Source: Euryodendron excelsum
Lineage: Eukaryota > Streptophyta > Magnoliopsida > Ericales > Pentaphylacaceae
Length of the DNA stretch: 64,000 nt
Reading direction: 5' to 3'
Assembly (NCBI GenBank): GCA_033060915.1
Contig: CM065377.1
Location: 36,183,183-36,247,182 of the forward strand
The position numbers were made by a program, and so were the translations under genes. This document shows positions 48,715 through 59,938 of this stretch, piece by piece (position 1 is the first letter of the stretch; every line of letters starts with the position of its first letter). The notes beneath the pieces are model-generated. The model ran no database searches and was not told where the DNA came from. It saw only the letters and a program-made list of their open reading frames with translations.

Positions 48715-48940
48715 GGAAAAGGGGACTTACCGTCTTCGGGAAGACGTGCCTACGGGATTGAAAAGGGACTTACTACCTTCGGGAAGACGCACCTATTGGA
48801 ATTGGAAAGGGTACTTACCGTCTTCGGAAAGATGCGCTTGTGGGAATATGAAAGGGGACTTACCGTCTTCGGAAAAACGTGCCTACAGGAATAGGAAAGG
48901 GGACTTACCATCTTCAGAAAGACGTGCCTACGGGATGGGA
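48715..48940. repeat. 45-bp U3 repeat containing a small hairpin
   Basis: Five copies start at about 48722, 48765, 48811, 48855 and 48901. The unit is GGGACTTACCGTCTTCGGGA followed by AGACGTGCCTACGGGAAT-like sequence and A/G spacer. CGTCTTCGGGAAGACG (48731-48746) is an inverted repeat with 7-bp arms. Single diverged copies are in the other LTRs (for example near 57073). Confidence 0.85.
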
Positions 48941-49131
48941 CCGAACAATGCCCACAAGGGTATTTTGGTCATTATGTTTCTATTTGGGCCTGGTGGGCTT
49001 GCGAAGCGATGAATAGACAGGATTAGACTTGGAAATTTGATTTGACTCAAAATATGTCCGCATTGACTTCAATACAAGTCTGGACGGATTGTAGACCATT
49101 GAGCGGTAAAAAATGGGGTACTTACAAGGAG

Positions 49132-51609
49132 GATTGCTAGAATGGACCCATCTTGAGTTATTTCAACATCGGTCATCATGACAGGTGCTCTTTCTTGAAT
49201 TTTTCTTTTCTTTAAACTTTTGCTTGATGCAGATACTACCTTTTCCATGTCTAACTGGCTGAATTGATCAAGAAGCTCCATAGCTACTTTCCTGTCAGCC
49301 CTTTTTCTCTTGGCTGCTTCTCTCCTCTCTTTTCTAGTAGGCTCGTACCTCAGCCCAAAAGTGGGTTCGACTGATGGTATTTCTATGATTTTGGGTTTTC
49401 CCTATACGTTCTTCTCTAAGCCTTTACCTGGATGGAAACCATTTGTTTTAAAGTAGTGGATTATCATCTAAGAATTTTGAGAATACTTTCACTCTTTTGA
49501 TCTTCTTTCTATATGACTGTGACATATTCGAACAATTAGATGTAAGAGGAGGCCTATTTTGTGTCAGGTGAGATGGTGTCAGCTTTGTATACGACAAAGT
49601 CCTTTTCAGCAAAAATAGAGATTAATTTGGAACTTATGATGAATTTGACTGTTTGATGAAGGCTAGAAGGGATTGCACCCACCGAGTGTATCCAGGGTCG
49701 TCCAAACAACAGGTTGTAGACAACTGAAATGTGCAAGACTTGAAATTTGATTGTGAAGGTCACAGGTCCTATCTCGACTAGCATTTCAATTTCCACCATG
49801 GTTTCTTTTTGGGAGCCATCAAAGGTGCGGATGATCGTGTTGCTATTGTTCAAATAGGTTTTGTCCATTCCAAGCCTTTCCAGAGTGGAGTACGAGCAAA
49901 CATTTAGACTATGTTTGGTACAAGGGAATGGAAAGGAATGGAATGAGAATGGAAAGAGAATGAGAATGAGAATGGAATGGAATGGAATAATCATTCTCAT
50001 TCCCTTGTTTGGTAAGATCAATGAATAATGCTAGAATAGAATGGAATAAAATTTTTGTATGATATGAAAATTCAGTATTATGTCCATACAAAAGATTAGT
50101 AATATATATTATTTAATTATTAAATATTATTAAGCATTTGTAATGCTGGTGGTAGTGGTTGCGGCAATGGTGGTGGTTGGTGGTAGTGACGGCAGTGGCG
50201 GTGGGGCAGCAGTGGTGGCCAATGGTGGGTGATGGTGGTGGGATGGTGACAGCGGTGAGGGGTAGTGGTGTCGATGGATGGCAAATGATTGTGGCTGACG
50301 GTGGACGGTGGTGGTCATTAGTGGTGGTGGTAGTGACAGTGAGAATTTTTAACTTTTTAATTTTTTTTAAATTTATTTTTATTTTTTTAAAATTTTTAAA
50401 ATCAAAAAATAATTAGCTAACATGTTTTATATTTTTTAAATGAAATTTGACAATAAAAACCTTACTAAATTTTGTTTTATACTGTTTCATGTGAGAATTG
50501 AATGACCATTCTCACTCTTGAAATAGAGAATAGTCATGGGAATGGTCATTCCATAACAATGGTCATTCCACCTTTAAATAGTGGTACCAAACAAGGGAAT
50601 GGGAATGAAAGTGAGAATGACCATTCCATTCCATTCCCTTGTACCAACCATAGCATTAGAGTTGATCCATTATCTATTAACACTATTGACACCATTTTTC
50701 CCCTTGTTTTCGCAGCCACTTGTAAGGCACGGGTATGCCCCATCCCATCAGCAAGAATTTCATTATCGGAGAATGTAATGATATTTGGGGCCATGATGAA
50801 GCTTAGTATGTTACGTAGGTTATTCAGTGTGAAGTCTTCAGGCACATGAACATCTTTAAGAATCCTAAGCAAAGCATCCGGTGTACCTTAAAGGTGAGTA
50901 GCAAGCCTAACATGGAGATGTGGGCCGAGGCTTTTCTGAGTTGTTCCATGATGTCGTAGTCAACCTTCCCCAGAGCTTTTGTTAATTCTGATATCTCCTG
51001 ATCTCTTGGTAGGTTAGAGCTTTCTCCTTCTTTATTTTTCCCTTTTCTCTTTCTTTCTACTTTAGCTAAGTTGTAAAGTCGCCCTAATCGGGTCATCCCT
51101 CCAATTTTCATTACAGGTTCTTCAATGCTTTGAGCTTTGTCAGGGGGATAATTTCATGGGACATTATGGAGATTGAATATTGGCAATTGAGTCATAACAG
51201 GTACCTTTGGGTGTACAGGTAAAGGGACGACTACAAATAGAATATTAGTGAGGATGGGTGGGGTGGTTGGTATAGTTAGTTTCTTTGGTGGAACCAAGGG
51301 CGGTGGAGGCCACATGACTCTCCGGGTGTTGGTTTGGGGTTCAAACCCAACTATAGGTTCAACTTCGGGCAAAGGGGTGAGAATAAGGCAGTAATGAGGG
51401 GGACGGGGTAAAGTTTTGACAATCAAGTTCATATTGGATTGGTGAGGTTCTATGGTGAGGAAGGTTTGGTCTTGGTATTCTGGCCCCTTTAGGACGTAAG
51501 TTGTCCCTTTTGGAATGATAACTGATGAGCTATGTGGAGTGCCTCTGCTATAGTTCTTACTTTCGAGTGGTATCCTCTCTAGCAGTCTATGAATCATGGC
51601 TTTTACCAA
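49132..51609 (-). pseudogene. Gag-linker and aspartic protease remnant
   Basis: Minus strand. The segment 51609-51154 is a Pro-rich linker. The segment 51111-50824 has GGMTRLGRLYN and a KVDYDIMEQLRKASAHISML motif, both typical just upstream of the Tat/Ogre protease. A one-base deletion near 50880 shifts the frame into 50872-50654, which reaches the retropepsin signature Asp-Asn-Gly-Ser. There the coding sequence is split by a 745-bp MITE (49909-50653) and resumes downstream with the YSTLERLGM and LLFGRPWIHSVGAI motifs. The end, MELLDQFSQLDMEK and on to 49132, leads to the pro/RT boundary where the solo LTR sits. Protease would release gag and pol proteins in the virus-like particle; this copy cannot. 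Confidence 0.8.
49909..50653. mobile_element. hAT-like MITE inside the protease
   Basis: Inverted ends: CTATGTTTGGTACAAGGGAA on the left against CTATGGTTGGTACAAGGGAA read from the right. The flanks are CATTTAGA (49901-49908) and CATTAGA (50654-50660). Removing the element and one flank restores the conserved protease frame, so these are the two copies of an 8-bp duplication, one of which lost a T. Eight-bp duplications indicate the hAT superfamily. Each terminus also folds back on itself (the CATTCCCTTGTTTGG segments near 50000 and 50590). The middle has a GGT/GGC-rich patch (50145-50340) and an AT-rich patch but no transposase. Confidence 0.88.
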
Positions 51610-53088
51610 GATGAAAGAGGTTGAGCCATCATCTATTTTTCTTGCCTAGAGAGATGAAGGGAAAATAAGAACACAGACCATAAGTTAGTGTTTGATTTTT
51701 AGAAAGTTTTATGCGATGAGTGCCTTAAGGGTGCCCCTTCTTGAGGGGGAGAGTAAACATGATGCATTTGACTCACTTTTTGGAGATAGGAGGTCTGCCC
51801 CTATATACAAATACCTTACCGTTGATTGAGAACAGACATTCATTCATTCATTCATCCACAAAAAATAAAAGAGTACATTGGACTTTGAGTTTAAATACAG
51901 AAAAATTGGAGTACATTTTAATAGGGGGGAAGGAGAACAATTTTCCTTGGGACTTCTGCCTATCTACTTTTATATGGAGCATCCTAAACTACTTTAAGTC
52001 CTCAGATGTGCCTTTTGTTGATGTTGAGAGATAATTGAAATGATCTTATGGGTTTCCCTTTGCCTCTTTAGCATCCCTATCTCCACGAGTATAGAAGGAT
52101 TGGGGCCCCTCTTCATGAAATGACTTGAAATGCATGCCATGAGTCCTTAGAGTTATGTGGAAACATTTAGAATTTTGGTAAGTTTTATGCAAGGAGAGTA
52201 ATCTTGATGTCAATCTTTATGGGTTAATCATATGCATGAGAATGTAGTGACTTGAGTTAGTTTGGAATTCTTGTCATGTAGTAGTGAATGCATGTACATA
52301 TATACAAGAGTATAAAGAGAGAGAGTACACTACCACAATAAATATGCATGCATGAATATTTATACAAGCATTATAACAGCAAGAATAGACAAGATTAAAG
52401 AGAAGTAAAGTGGTTTCCCTTTCTTCCATGATTTTGAAATTGGCGTGCGTGTCTTAAATCTGGTAGAGGTTTGGCTATGCATGGGTTTCTATATGAGCAT
52501 GAGGTTGATGGTTTACTAATGCTTCCTAAGAAGGCTCGATTTATAAATCTTCAAATCTAGGCCCACTCCCCGAGATGGTGCCAGTATCGGTTGGTGATTC
52601 GAGCAGGGGAACTATCAAGAGGCTATAGGCTAAGAAAGTGACACACAACATTCGTCCACAACCAATATATTGTTCCCCCTTCTAACTAGAAGGGTAGTAA
52701 CCAGGTAATAATGCAAGTATGCAAATGTGAGTGCACGTGTAGTGTGTATGTGAAATTTTGAAAATTGGAGGAAATGACCTAATTACTCCCATCCACCTTG
52801 TCCATTCCATCCTGTCAATCATGGCAGTTTATATAGGCAATAAAATTAAATGTGAACATGGTCCACCTACAAAATAAAATGCAAAAAGTCAATACCTTGA
52901 TGACAAACTTGATGTAAGATAGAATGATTAAATATAAATTGAATACAAGTGATGGTATGTTTTTTGAAAACAACTTTGAAAAGTTTGATTTTGAAAAAAT
53001 TAGAAGTGGATAGAATTGGACTAATTAATCGAAGATTCTAGATGACTAAAGGGTGAAGAGATATGATAATGGCCTAAACCTCTAAGCA
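51610..53088 (-). other. 5' leader of the big Ogre-like element
   Basis: Reverse-complement counterpart of 4330-5790 in the plus-strand element. It holds an (AATG)n run near 51840-51855, AG microsatellites near 52314-52325 and no convincing open frame. Capsid-coding gag sequence expected between the leader and the protease is not recognisable, so it was probably deleted. Confidence 0.6.
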
Positions 53089-53106
53089 TCCCCAGCCGAG
53101 TCTCTA
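53089..53106 (-). other. Primer binding site, tRNA-Arg-like
   Basis: Directly after the 5' LTR on the minus strand lies AGAGACTCGGCTGGGGAT. It shares GACTCxGCTGGGGA with the primer site I know from Ogre/Tat elements, which is complementary to the 3' end of tRNA-Arg. One or two mismatches are visible. Confidence 0.6.
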
Positions 53107-53108
53107 AC

Positions 53109-56100
53109 TATCGCGCCCCGATTTTTTGCGCCATTGTGATGATATGTGGGAAACACATGGTACTGTCTCATTAGAATTCATCCTCCTAGAAGAACGAGTA
53201 TGACTAGGTTTGAATTAGAAATTGATTTGAATAAGGGCTTTTAAAAAAGGTTTGGAGTCGCCACCTAACCTTTTTAAGGTAAGTTAGGTCACTTAAAATT
53301 AAGTTCAAGCTGATTATTAAACTTAGGATTTTTGAAAAGATTTTGGAAAACTTCATCAAGAGAGGGTTTTTTTTTTAGAGAAAATAGGTTGTTTGGCAAC
53401 CTTTAGAAATATTTAAGCCCTTTTTGAAAATAACTCTGTTATGGTCTTTCAAAAATAATGATCCTAGGTTCGGAGGTTTCTTACGTATAGAGACGATGCA
53501 CTAGGCTATCATCCTATCCCACCCTTGCGATACCTACATGTCTTTTTACCCTAGGTTCACTCATTTAAAATCGTCAATTGTCCAATGCCCAACTAGATCC
53601 ACTTTAAGAATTTTAGAAAGAAGGTTTATGTCATCACTTTATTAATGATATAATGCATGATATTCAAGTGCATGAAAAGAATTTGAATTTGGAAAGAGAT
53701 TTTTAAAAAAAGAAATTGAAATTTTGAAAAATATTGTGACTGTGCCCATGAGGATTGCTTATGTATCTCTTTGTTGGGAATCAGGTCAGTCGTAGTTTGG
53801 ACTTAGGGTCCGATTGAAAATAGACACTTTAGGGTCTTTGGAAAGTTTTATTTGGAAAGAGTTTGATTTGAATTTTGATTAGAAGATTTGAAATTGGCTT
53901 GGAAATAGAACTTGGACTTATTTTTGAAAGATTAAATTAAACTTTGAAATCATATTGATTTGAATTGGAGTTTGAAAACTATCTTGGTTTAGAAAATAGT
54001 ATAAGTTTCCTAACTTAGGGTTAGGGATTGAACTTGGGTTTTTAGTCCCCTGGGGTTTTATGTAACCTAGGGTTTAAACATGCACTTGAAAAGTTGATTT
54101 TGGAAAAGCTTGATTTTAGAAAGTTTCGAATTAGGAAAGTTTCGAATTAGAAAAGATCTATTTTAGGAAAGTTTTCATTTTAGGAAAGACTTGATTTTGG
54201 AAAGATTTGATTTAAAAAAATGTTGTAATTTGGAACTACTTGATTTAGGAAAGGTTTGAAATTAGAAGGATTTAAAGTTTAGAAATATTTTGAGATTAGA
54301 AAATATTTGAAACTTTAAAAGTTTGAAATTAGGAAAGATTTGAAAGCTTGAAATTATGAAAGGTTTGATCTCTATTTTCTAAAATTGAAGATTGGATTTT
54401 GTTTCCAAAAATAAATAATTTGATTTGGTTTCCTATTTGAAAAAGATTTGATTTGACTTGAAATTGAAAAACTTTGGTTTTAAAAATCTATCATCTTATG
54501 TGACTTTTGAATTAAAAAATCTATGATTTTATATAGAAAATAGTTTTCGAAATCTAGGACTTGATGTAAATAGAAAGCCATCATTTTTTATGTAAGAACA
54601 CTAGGGTTTCCTAAACATAGATTCTAGGGTTTTGACTTGGACTTGAAGACAAAGAGTGTTTAGAAAGTAAATCTTTGAAAAGAGTTTTTTAGGAAGTGAA
54701 TTTAAAAAAACTATTTTAAAAATATTTGAATATAGACTTTTGCAAGTCTCTTGAATATCTCACTTTTCTAAAATGATTATAATCATGAAAAGACTAGAAC
54801 CATTCTAGGGTTGTGATTTTGACAACAACGAGGTTGAAACCCTAATATGGACTTTGATGGTCTCTTTGAATGTAACAGCTTTCTAAAACAACCCTAACCA
54901 TGGAATGGCTAGAATCACCTTAGAGTTGTGATTTCTCGAAAAACAATTTCAAATTTGGACCTTGATGGCCATATTGAATGATTAGAATCATCTTAGGATT
55001 TTGGTTTTGAAAACAACTTTGAAGGAAACGTTTTGAATGCAAGTTTTAAAAGCAACATTTAATGGAAGTTTGAAAACACTTTTGAATACATGATCATGAA
55101 AGTAACAATGCAATAGGGACATGAACATACAAGGTTGGGCTTCACCACATAACCAAGGGGGCCGGACCCACACCGTCTTAGGTCAAGCTTAAAGAGAATC
55201 ACTGACACAGTGATTCCCTCTAAGACCTTCCTAGGCATGAACTGAAAAGTCCCTTGTTTCAAGCATGCAAGAAGAGAAGATAGAAGATAGAAGATAGAGA
55301 TTACAATAGAAGAAAACCCAAGTGGGTTAGGAAGGAGATGATAAAGAGGGAGGACTACATAAAAGTAAATAGAACCCTACCTTGTCTTCTTCTTTGCTTT
55401 GATGCTTTGATGGTGGAAATTGCTTGGATTTTGATTTGATCTTCAAGAGCTTCCAAGAACAAGCACTGACCTTCAATGGATGCTTGGAGGCAAGGATTTT
55501 AGTGTATAGATTGTATGGAGGCAAGGGTTCGAGGAGGCTTGAGAGAATTAGGATTTTGAGGGAATTCAAGCTATGTTTCTAGAGACGCAAATTTTTTTGG
55601 AGTGATTTTGTAAACCTAGAATATGCAGGTGATGGCCTGTATTTATAGGTAGGTAAAATAGGAACTAATGCCTGTAGTAGTAGCGCTAGGCCAATTTTTG
55701 GCTTGGCACCACTTCTAGTGCGCCAGCCCATTAGGGAAATTTTTATGGTGGTAAAGAACATATCTTTGGCCCTTGTGATGCAAGGCAGAAGATTTGGGCG
55801 CCTATCCTAGTGACTACCATGCAATTTTTGGCTTGGCTTCACTAGGAGTGAATCTGGAAAGTCTAAGAATGATTTGGAAGGTCCCAAGTAACCAGATCTG
55901 GCTGGGAATGGAAAAAAACCTCTAAAATAGTTTCCCAGGGATAGTTGGCTTGAGAACCGTAGTTGAAATAGTTGAAAAGGGTAACCGGGCCACTAGGTGT
56001 AAAACGGTCATTTAAATTGGGAAAACACTGGAATTGACCCGAAGTGATCCTTGAGAAGGCTTGAAGGTTGGAAACACTATTCAGAGTGTTCTGAGAGATT

Positions 56101-57261
56101 GTCGATTTGATACCCAAAACCGGTGTGGTTGGAAGAAGCGACTAGTTCGCCAAGGGAAAAACGGTCGTTTCACATTGGGTTTATCAAAAACAGACTCGGA
56201 ATGGTCTGAAAAGGTCCTGAAAGGTTAGAAATATTGTTAGAAGCATCCCCAGAAGGTAATTGGTTTGATACCCAGAGCTGGTGTGATTCTTGAAAGTGAT
56301 TAGAAGCTTAGTGGCAAAATGGTCATTTTGATCGGATACTCTCGGAATCGATCAGGAAGCTACTGGAAGGCACTAGAACGGGCTAGATTTTCTTTGGGGA
56401 CAGTCTTGGAAGCGTGGACTTACCGCTTTGAGATCTTAGGTACATTCTCGAGAAGTGGGCTAGTATGACCCAATGGACAGTTTGATCATTTTTCACTAGA
56501 ATGAGCTAGCAGGCACTAGTGTTGACCCAAGTTTTGAGTGTTTCCATCACTCTAACGGTGTGTCATGACTTGGTTTCCAAAGGTATCCTATCATTCGGTA
56601 AACGTGTAACGGCTAAGAGGCGTGTTTTGTCCTGTGACATAGGGGGTTTGTTGGCATTCTTGATGTCGACCTATTTGTGACATCACTCTAACGGTTGCAA
56701 TGTTTGTGAGTGTTTCCGTTACTCCAACAATGTGCTTTTATTCTGGAGACTATCTGATCTCGGGAAGCTGCTGGATGGTCTTACTGCCTTGAGGCCTTAG
56801 ATACTTTCCTGATCGATGTGCCGCATAGCAGACATTCTACGTTGGAGGGCTAGCAAGTGCCACAAGTAAACCATTCTACCACCACAAAGACTTGGGCCTT
56901 GCCTAGGTCGATAGGTGTGAAGGGACTTATCGTTTTGATGGATTTCTCGACAAACGTGTCGTGCTGGATGGACTTACAGTTTGAGCATCAACTTTATTAA
57001 AAGACGTGTCAGATTGAGTTTGATTGGTCTGGACTAAAATTGGAACTGGAATTGAGGTTAAAATCCAAACTTACCATCTTTAGGAAGACATGTCAACTAG
57101 AATTGGACCAAGCAATGCCCTAGGGGCCCATGAAGCTGCTGATTGATTAGATTGAGTTTGGAAAGCCGGTTTGGGTTTAAATATGTCCATGTCTGTGCTC
57201 GTGTAAATGTGAGTCCGGTCAGGCCAGAGATTGCTGTGCAGGCAAAAATGGGGTGCTTACA
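53109..57261 (-). mobile_element. 5' LTR of the big Ogre-like element
   Basis: 4153 bp. On the plus strand it begins TATCGCGCCCC (mutated from TGTCGCG) and ends GGGGTGCTTACA, followed by the CTATT duplication. It has two 156-bp U3 units (56104 and 56262), the TATA box at 55640, and leader sequence collinear with 32501-36190. Many substitutions and indels separate the two LTRs, so the insertion is old. Confidence 0.88.
55640..55647 (-). promoter_or_regulatory. LTR TATA box (minus strand)
   Basis: TATTTATA on the plus strand (TATAAATA on the minus strand) in the context ACCTATAAATACAGGCC. The inverted pair GCCAATTTTTGGC at about 55691 lies just upstream. Confidence 0.65.
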
Positions 57262-57266
57262 CTATT

Positions 57267-58393
57267 TGAATGGACATATTAAGTTTTTGAAAGGTTAATG
57301 GGCTATTCATTGAATCTTTGTCAAATCAATTGAAGATAAATGTAGGAGATGCGATCAATGTCAAATTTTGGGAAAAGGAGTGGACTGATGAAAAACCACT
57401 GAAAGAAGTTTTCCCTAGGTTGCATAATCTATCAACCAGAATGAAGCAGTCATTGCTGAGATGAAAAATGATAGGAATGAATGGTCTCTAATCATAGAAG
57501 GAACCTATTTTTATAGAAAATGGAGGATCTTAATAGGTTAATGTTGTTGATTGAGTCTTTTAATCTTGACACTATAAAGAAAGATTCAGTAATCTGGGAC
57601 TTGGATAAGGATGGCACATACTTTGTAAAATCATGTTGCAAGGAAGCTAGATCTAAGAGAAGTTTTGAGGATCCAATACTAGCAAAGGTGTGGCAAGTGA
57701 AAGCCCCATTGAAAATAATTGTTTTTTGCTGGATTACGCTTCAAAACATGGTCAAGTCAAAAGTATTCCTTGCTAGAAGGAATTGCCTTCCTCAAAATTG
57801 CTCTATTTTGTGTAGTTTGTGTCAGAAAATGGAGGAGAACTCAAACCACCTTTTACTTAAATGTTTATTTGTTTGGAAGGTGTTGAGTGTAGTTATAAAT
57901 TGGTGGGGATTGGTATGGGTAAGTGCAAATTGCTTAAAGAATCATGTTGTATGGTGGTGGAGCATGAAATTCAAAAAGGTTGAAAAATAATTGTGGCTGC
58001 AGATATTTTTATCAGTATTATGGCACTTATGGAAGGTAAGAAATGATGTCATTTTCAACAATTCTTAAGCTAACTAAATGAAAGTGGTAGAAGTGGTTAG
58101 ACATCAAGCTGCAATATGGTTGAAAGAAGGGATCCCAAGTCTTTCCATATTAGTAAATGACGTCTTATATGCATTAGAAGGTGTGAGGAAAACAAAGAGG
58201 TATTCCAAAGGTGGAGTGTGATAGTTGTTACTGGCACCTCACCAGCATGATCATTGTATTTAGTTATGTTTTGTGATTTGCATTCTTGGTGTGGATCTTT
58301 GATCGAGGGTGTTCCTCTAGCTGTGATTCTTTCCCTTGATGTATTTTCTTTCATTGATTTATAAAATTCTCTTTGTTGTTGAAAAAGAAAAAC
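57267..58393 (+). pseudogene. 5'-truncated LINE, RT C-terminal region
   Basis: From about 57290 a frame reads NGLFIESLSNQLKINVGDAI then VKFWEKEWTDEKPLKEVFPRL, with stops. The 156-residue open frame at 57520-57990 contains VIWDLDKDGTYFVKS, VWQVKAPLKIIVFCWITLQN, VFLARRNCLPQNC and the zinc motif CSLCQKMEENSNHLLLKC (C-x2-C-x8-H-x4-C). This order is the zf-RVT region that ends plant LINE reverse transcriptases; the catalytic RT core and endonuclease are missing. The copy ends at 58393 in an A-rich tail (GAAAAAGAAAAA). The big LTR element inserted at its truncated 5' side. Non-functional. Confidence 0.8.
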
Positions 58394-58700
58394 TACTTTG
58401 AAAAGATATCAAGAAGCACTATTGCTGGATAACCCCATGCAAAAATTATCCGCTATAGAAAACCATGCAAAAACAGACTCTAGACATATTGATAACTCTG
58501 TTGCACACATTGAACACTATCTTTCCTGGATAATTTGATCCACTATTCTTCGCTCAGCCCAAATTGCACACATAGTTGAAATATAAAGTTTTCTAACTAA
58601 TACCTCAACAGGTTTACCCCTCAAGTTGCTTATAAGCCACTAGTTAGATGGATCCATTTCAAATATGGAAGTTAATATTACATTTCTTAGGAAGAGTGAC
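58394..58700. other. Spacer between LINE and Athila-like LTR
   Basis: No repeat or gene recognised in these 307 bases. Confidence 0.5.
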
Positions 58701-59915
58701 TGATTGTACTCTAAAAGTGCAATAATTATACTCTAATTAGTTCTTTGTTAGATTTAGAATAGGATTATTTACGTAGTTTTAATCATATTTTGTATCTAAC
58801 TTAGTTTATTATGTGTAAACAAGAATTCAGCTTTAAAAAGCACAAATTTGAACAGAAGGGAGAACTAGCATTCAAATGGTAGTCAAGATGTTCGAACGGT
58901 TATTTGAATGCAACAATACACCATTCGAATGGTACTTCAATTGGAGCAGAGCGTCAGAAAATACTGAGAGAGGAAATCCCCATCTGAATCAGGTTTGAAG
59001 TACGTTAAAAAGTTTTGAGGCTAGAATATACCATCAAATGCACCGCCAGAAGGGCATTCGAACGCAAAGCCCACCGTTTGAATTACAAAAATCTACAGTT
59101 TTGAAGCTTATAAAAGTTGGGTTAGGTCCCTGTTTTAGGAGTAGTTAGTTTTTACGAGTTTTAGGATTCCTTTGATAGCTTTAGCAGTAGATTAGAGTAG
59201 AATTTTATAGCTTTTCCATAGTTTTTTCAATTCTTGTAATCAACTTCAATAGTTTTCAATAGATTTCAATATATATATTTGTGTATCTATCATGGTTTTG
59301 AGTAACCAATTCTCATCTTGGGATCAGTTGTGAAGATCGATTGAAGATCTTGGATGAACAATGGAGATAACCAAGGTTTCAATGATTTTATCTTCTTCTT
59401 CTTAATTTTTTGGGATAAAACTCTAGATATTTATGAAAATTTAGATGTTTGAATATACTTGGTAATTTTTAGGCACAAACCCTAGTTTCATATATTTATT
59501 GCACAAGTCAATTATATACATCTCTGATTCTAAACTGATTTATTCTGTGTTTGATTGTTAAAGAATACAAGTTTTTGCCGCTAAATCTTTTGAATCAAAG
59601 ACTCATGACGCAGTCAATTATTTGAGTTATCAGAAACCTTTATTGGAATTCCTGGTGAAGTAAATGTTTGGAACAATTGGTTTCAAATTTTGTTTTATTA
59701 ATTTTAAATAGTTTTTCATAGTTTAGCTTAGATTAATCAAACTCTATCCCAAAACTATTTTTTATTTTATTTTATTAAAGTGGTTTCTAAACCAAAGTAA
59801 GTTTTTCTGAATTCACTAACCCTCTTCCCTATGAATCGACCTCGAATTTCACCAAGTTATTACTATATCATGACTATGCACTTGAGGTTTTATTGCATGT
59901 TTTTGGGAGCAATCA
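58701..59915 (+). mobile_element. Athila-like LTR, 1.2 kb
   Basis: It starts TGATTGTACTC and ends GAGCAATCA, so the ends form the inverted repeat TGATTG...CAATCA. It is followed after five bases by a primer-site-like sequence, as expected for a 5' LTR. A TATA-like TTATAAAAGTTGG lies near 59109. The 3' half matches 18575-19083 and, more weakly, 19084-20130. There is no second LTR in the window. Confidence 0.65.
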
Positions 59916-59920
59916 CCTTT

Positions 59921-59938
59921 TGGCACTGTTGCTGAGGA
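59921..59938 (+). other. Decayed primer binding site, tRNA-Asp type
   Basis: TGGCACTGTTGCTGAGGA differs from the Athila-type site TGGCGCCGTTGCCGGGGA at four positions, all C to T or G to A and three of them at CpG. The type is from known Athila elements; the decay is seen directly. Confidence 0.6.

Larger units (their letters stand above)
44247..49126 (-). mobile_element. Nested Ogre-type solo LTR, 4.88 kb
   Basis: On the plus strand it begins TGTCGCGCCCAG, ends GGGGTACTTACA, and is flanked by a perfect 5-bp duplication AGGAG (44242-44246 and 49127-49131). Only one LTR copy is present, with no internal region, so it is the product of recombination between two LTRs of a full insertion. It split the host element's polyprotein just before the pro/RT intron. 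It contains a leader with degenerate GGAAAGTTT repeats (about 45240-45800), a TATA box at 47407, two 156-bp U3 units and a 45-bp hairpin repeat. Confidence 0.93.
32496..57266 (-). mobile_element. 24.8 kb Ogre-like LTR retrotransposon
   Basis: LTRs at 32501-36190 and 53109-57261 are flanked by the 5-bp duplication CTATT (32496-32500 and 57262-57266), which fixes the borders. On the minus strand the order is 5' LTR, primer site, leader, gag-pro remnant, intron, RT, RNase H, second RNase H-like region, integrase, a 3' region with an opposite-strand coding remnant, polypurine tract and 3' LTR. Giant size, LTRs of 4 kb, the pro/RT intron and the polyprotein motifs all fit the Tat/Ogre lineage of Ty3/gypsy. 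Two later insertions sit inside (44247-49126 and 49909-50653); without them the element is about 19.1 kb. A major capsid region is not recognisable. All proteins are broken. Confidence 0.9.

Noticed and set aside
50159..50416. Val/Gly/Trp-rich open frame and its opposite-strand Pro/Thr frame
   Set aside because: Both are readings of a GGT/GGC-rich simple repeat inside the MITE.
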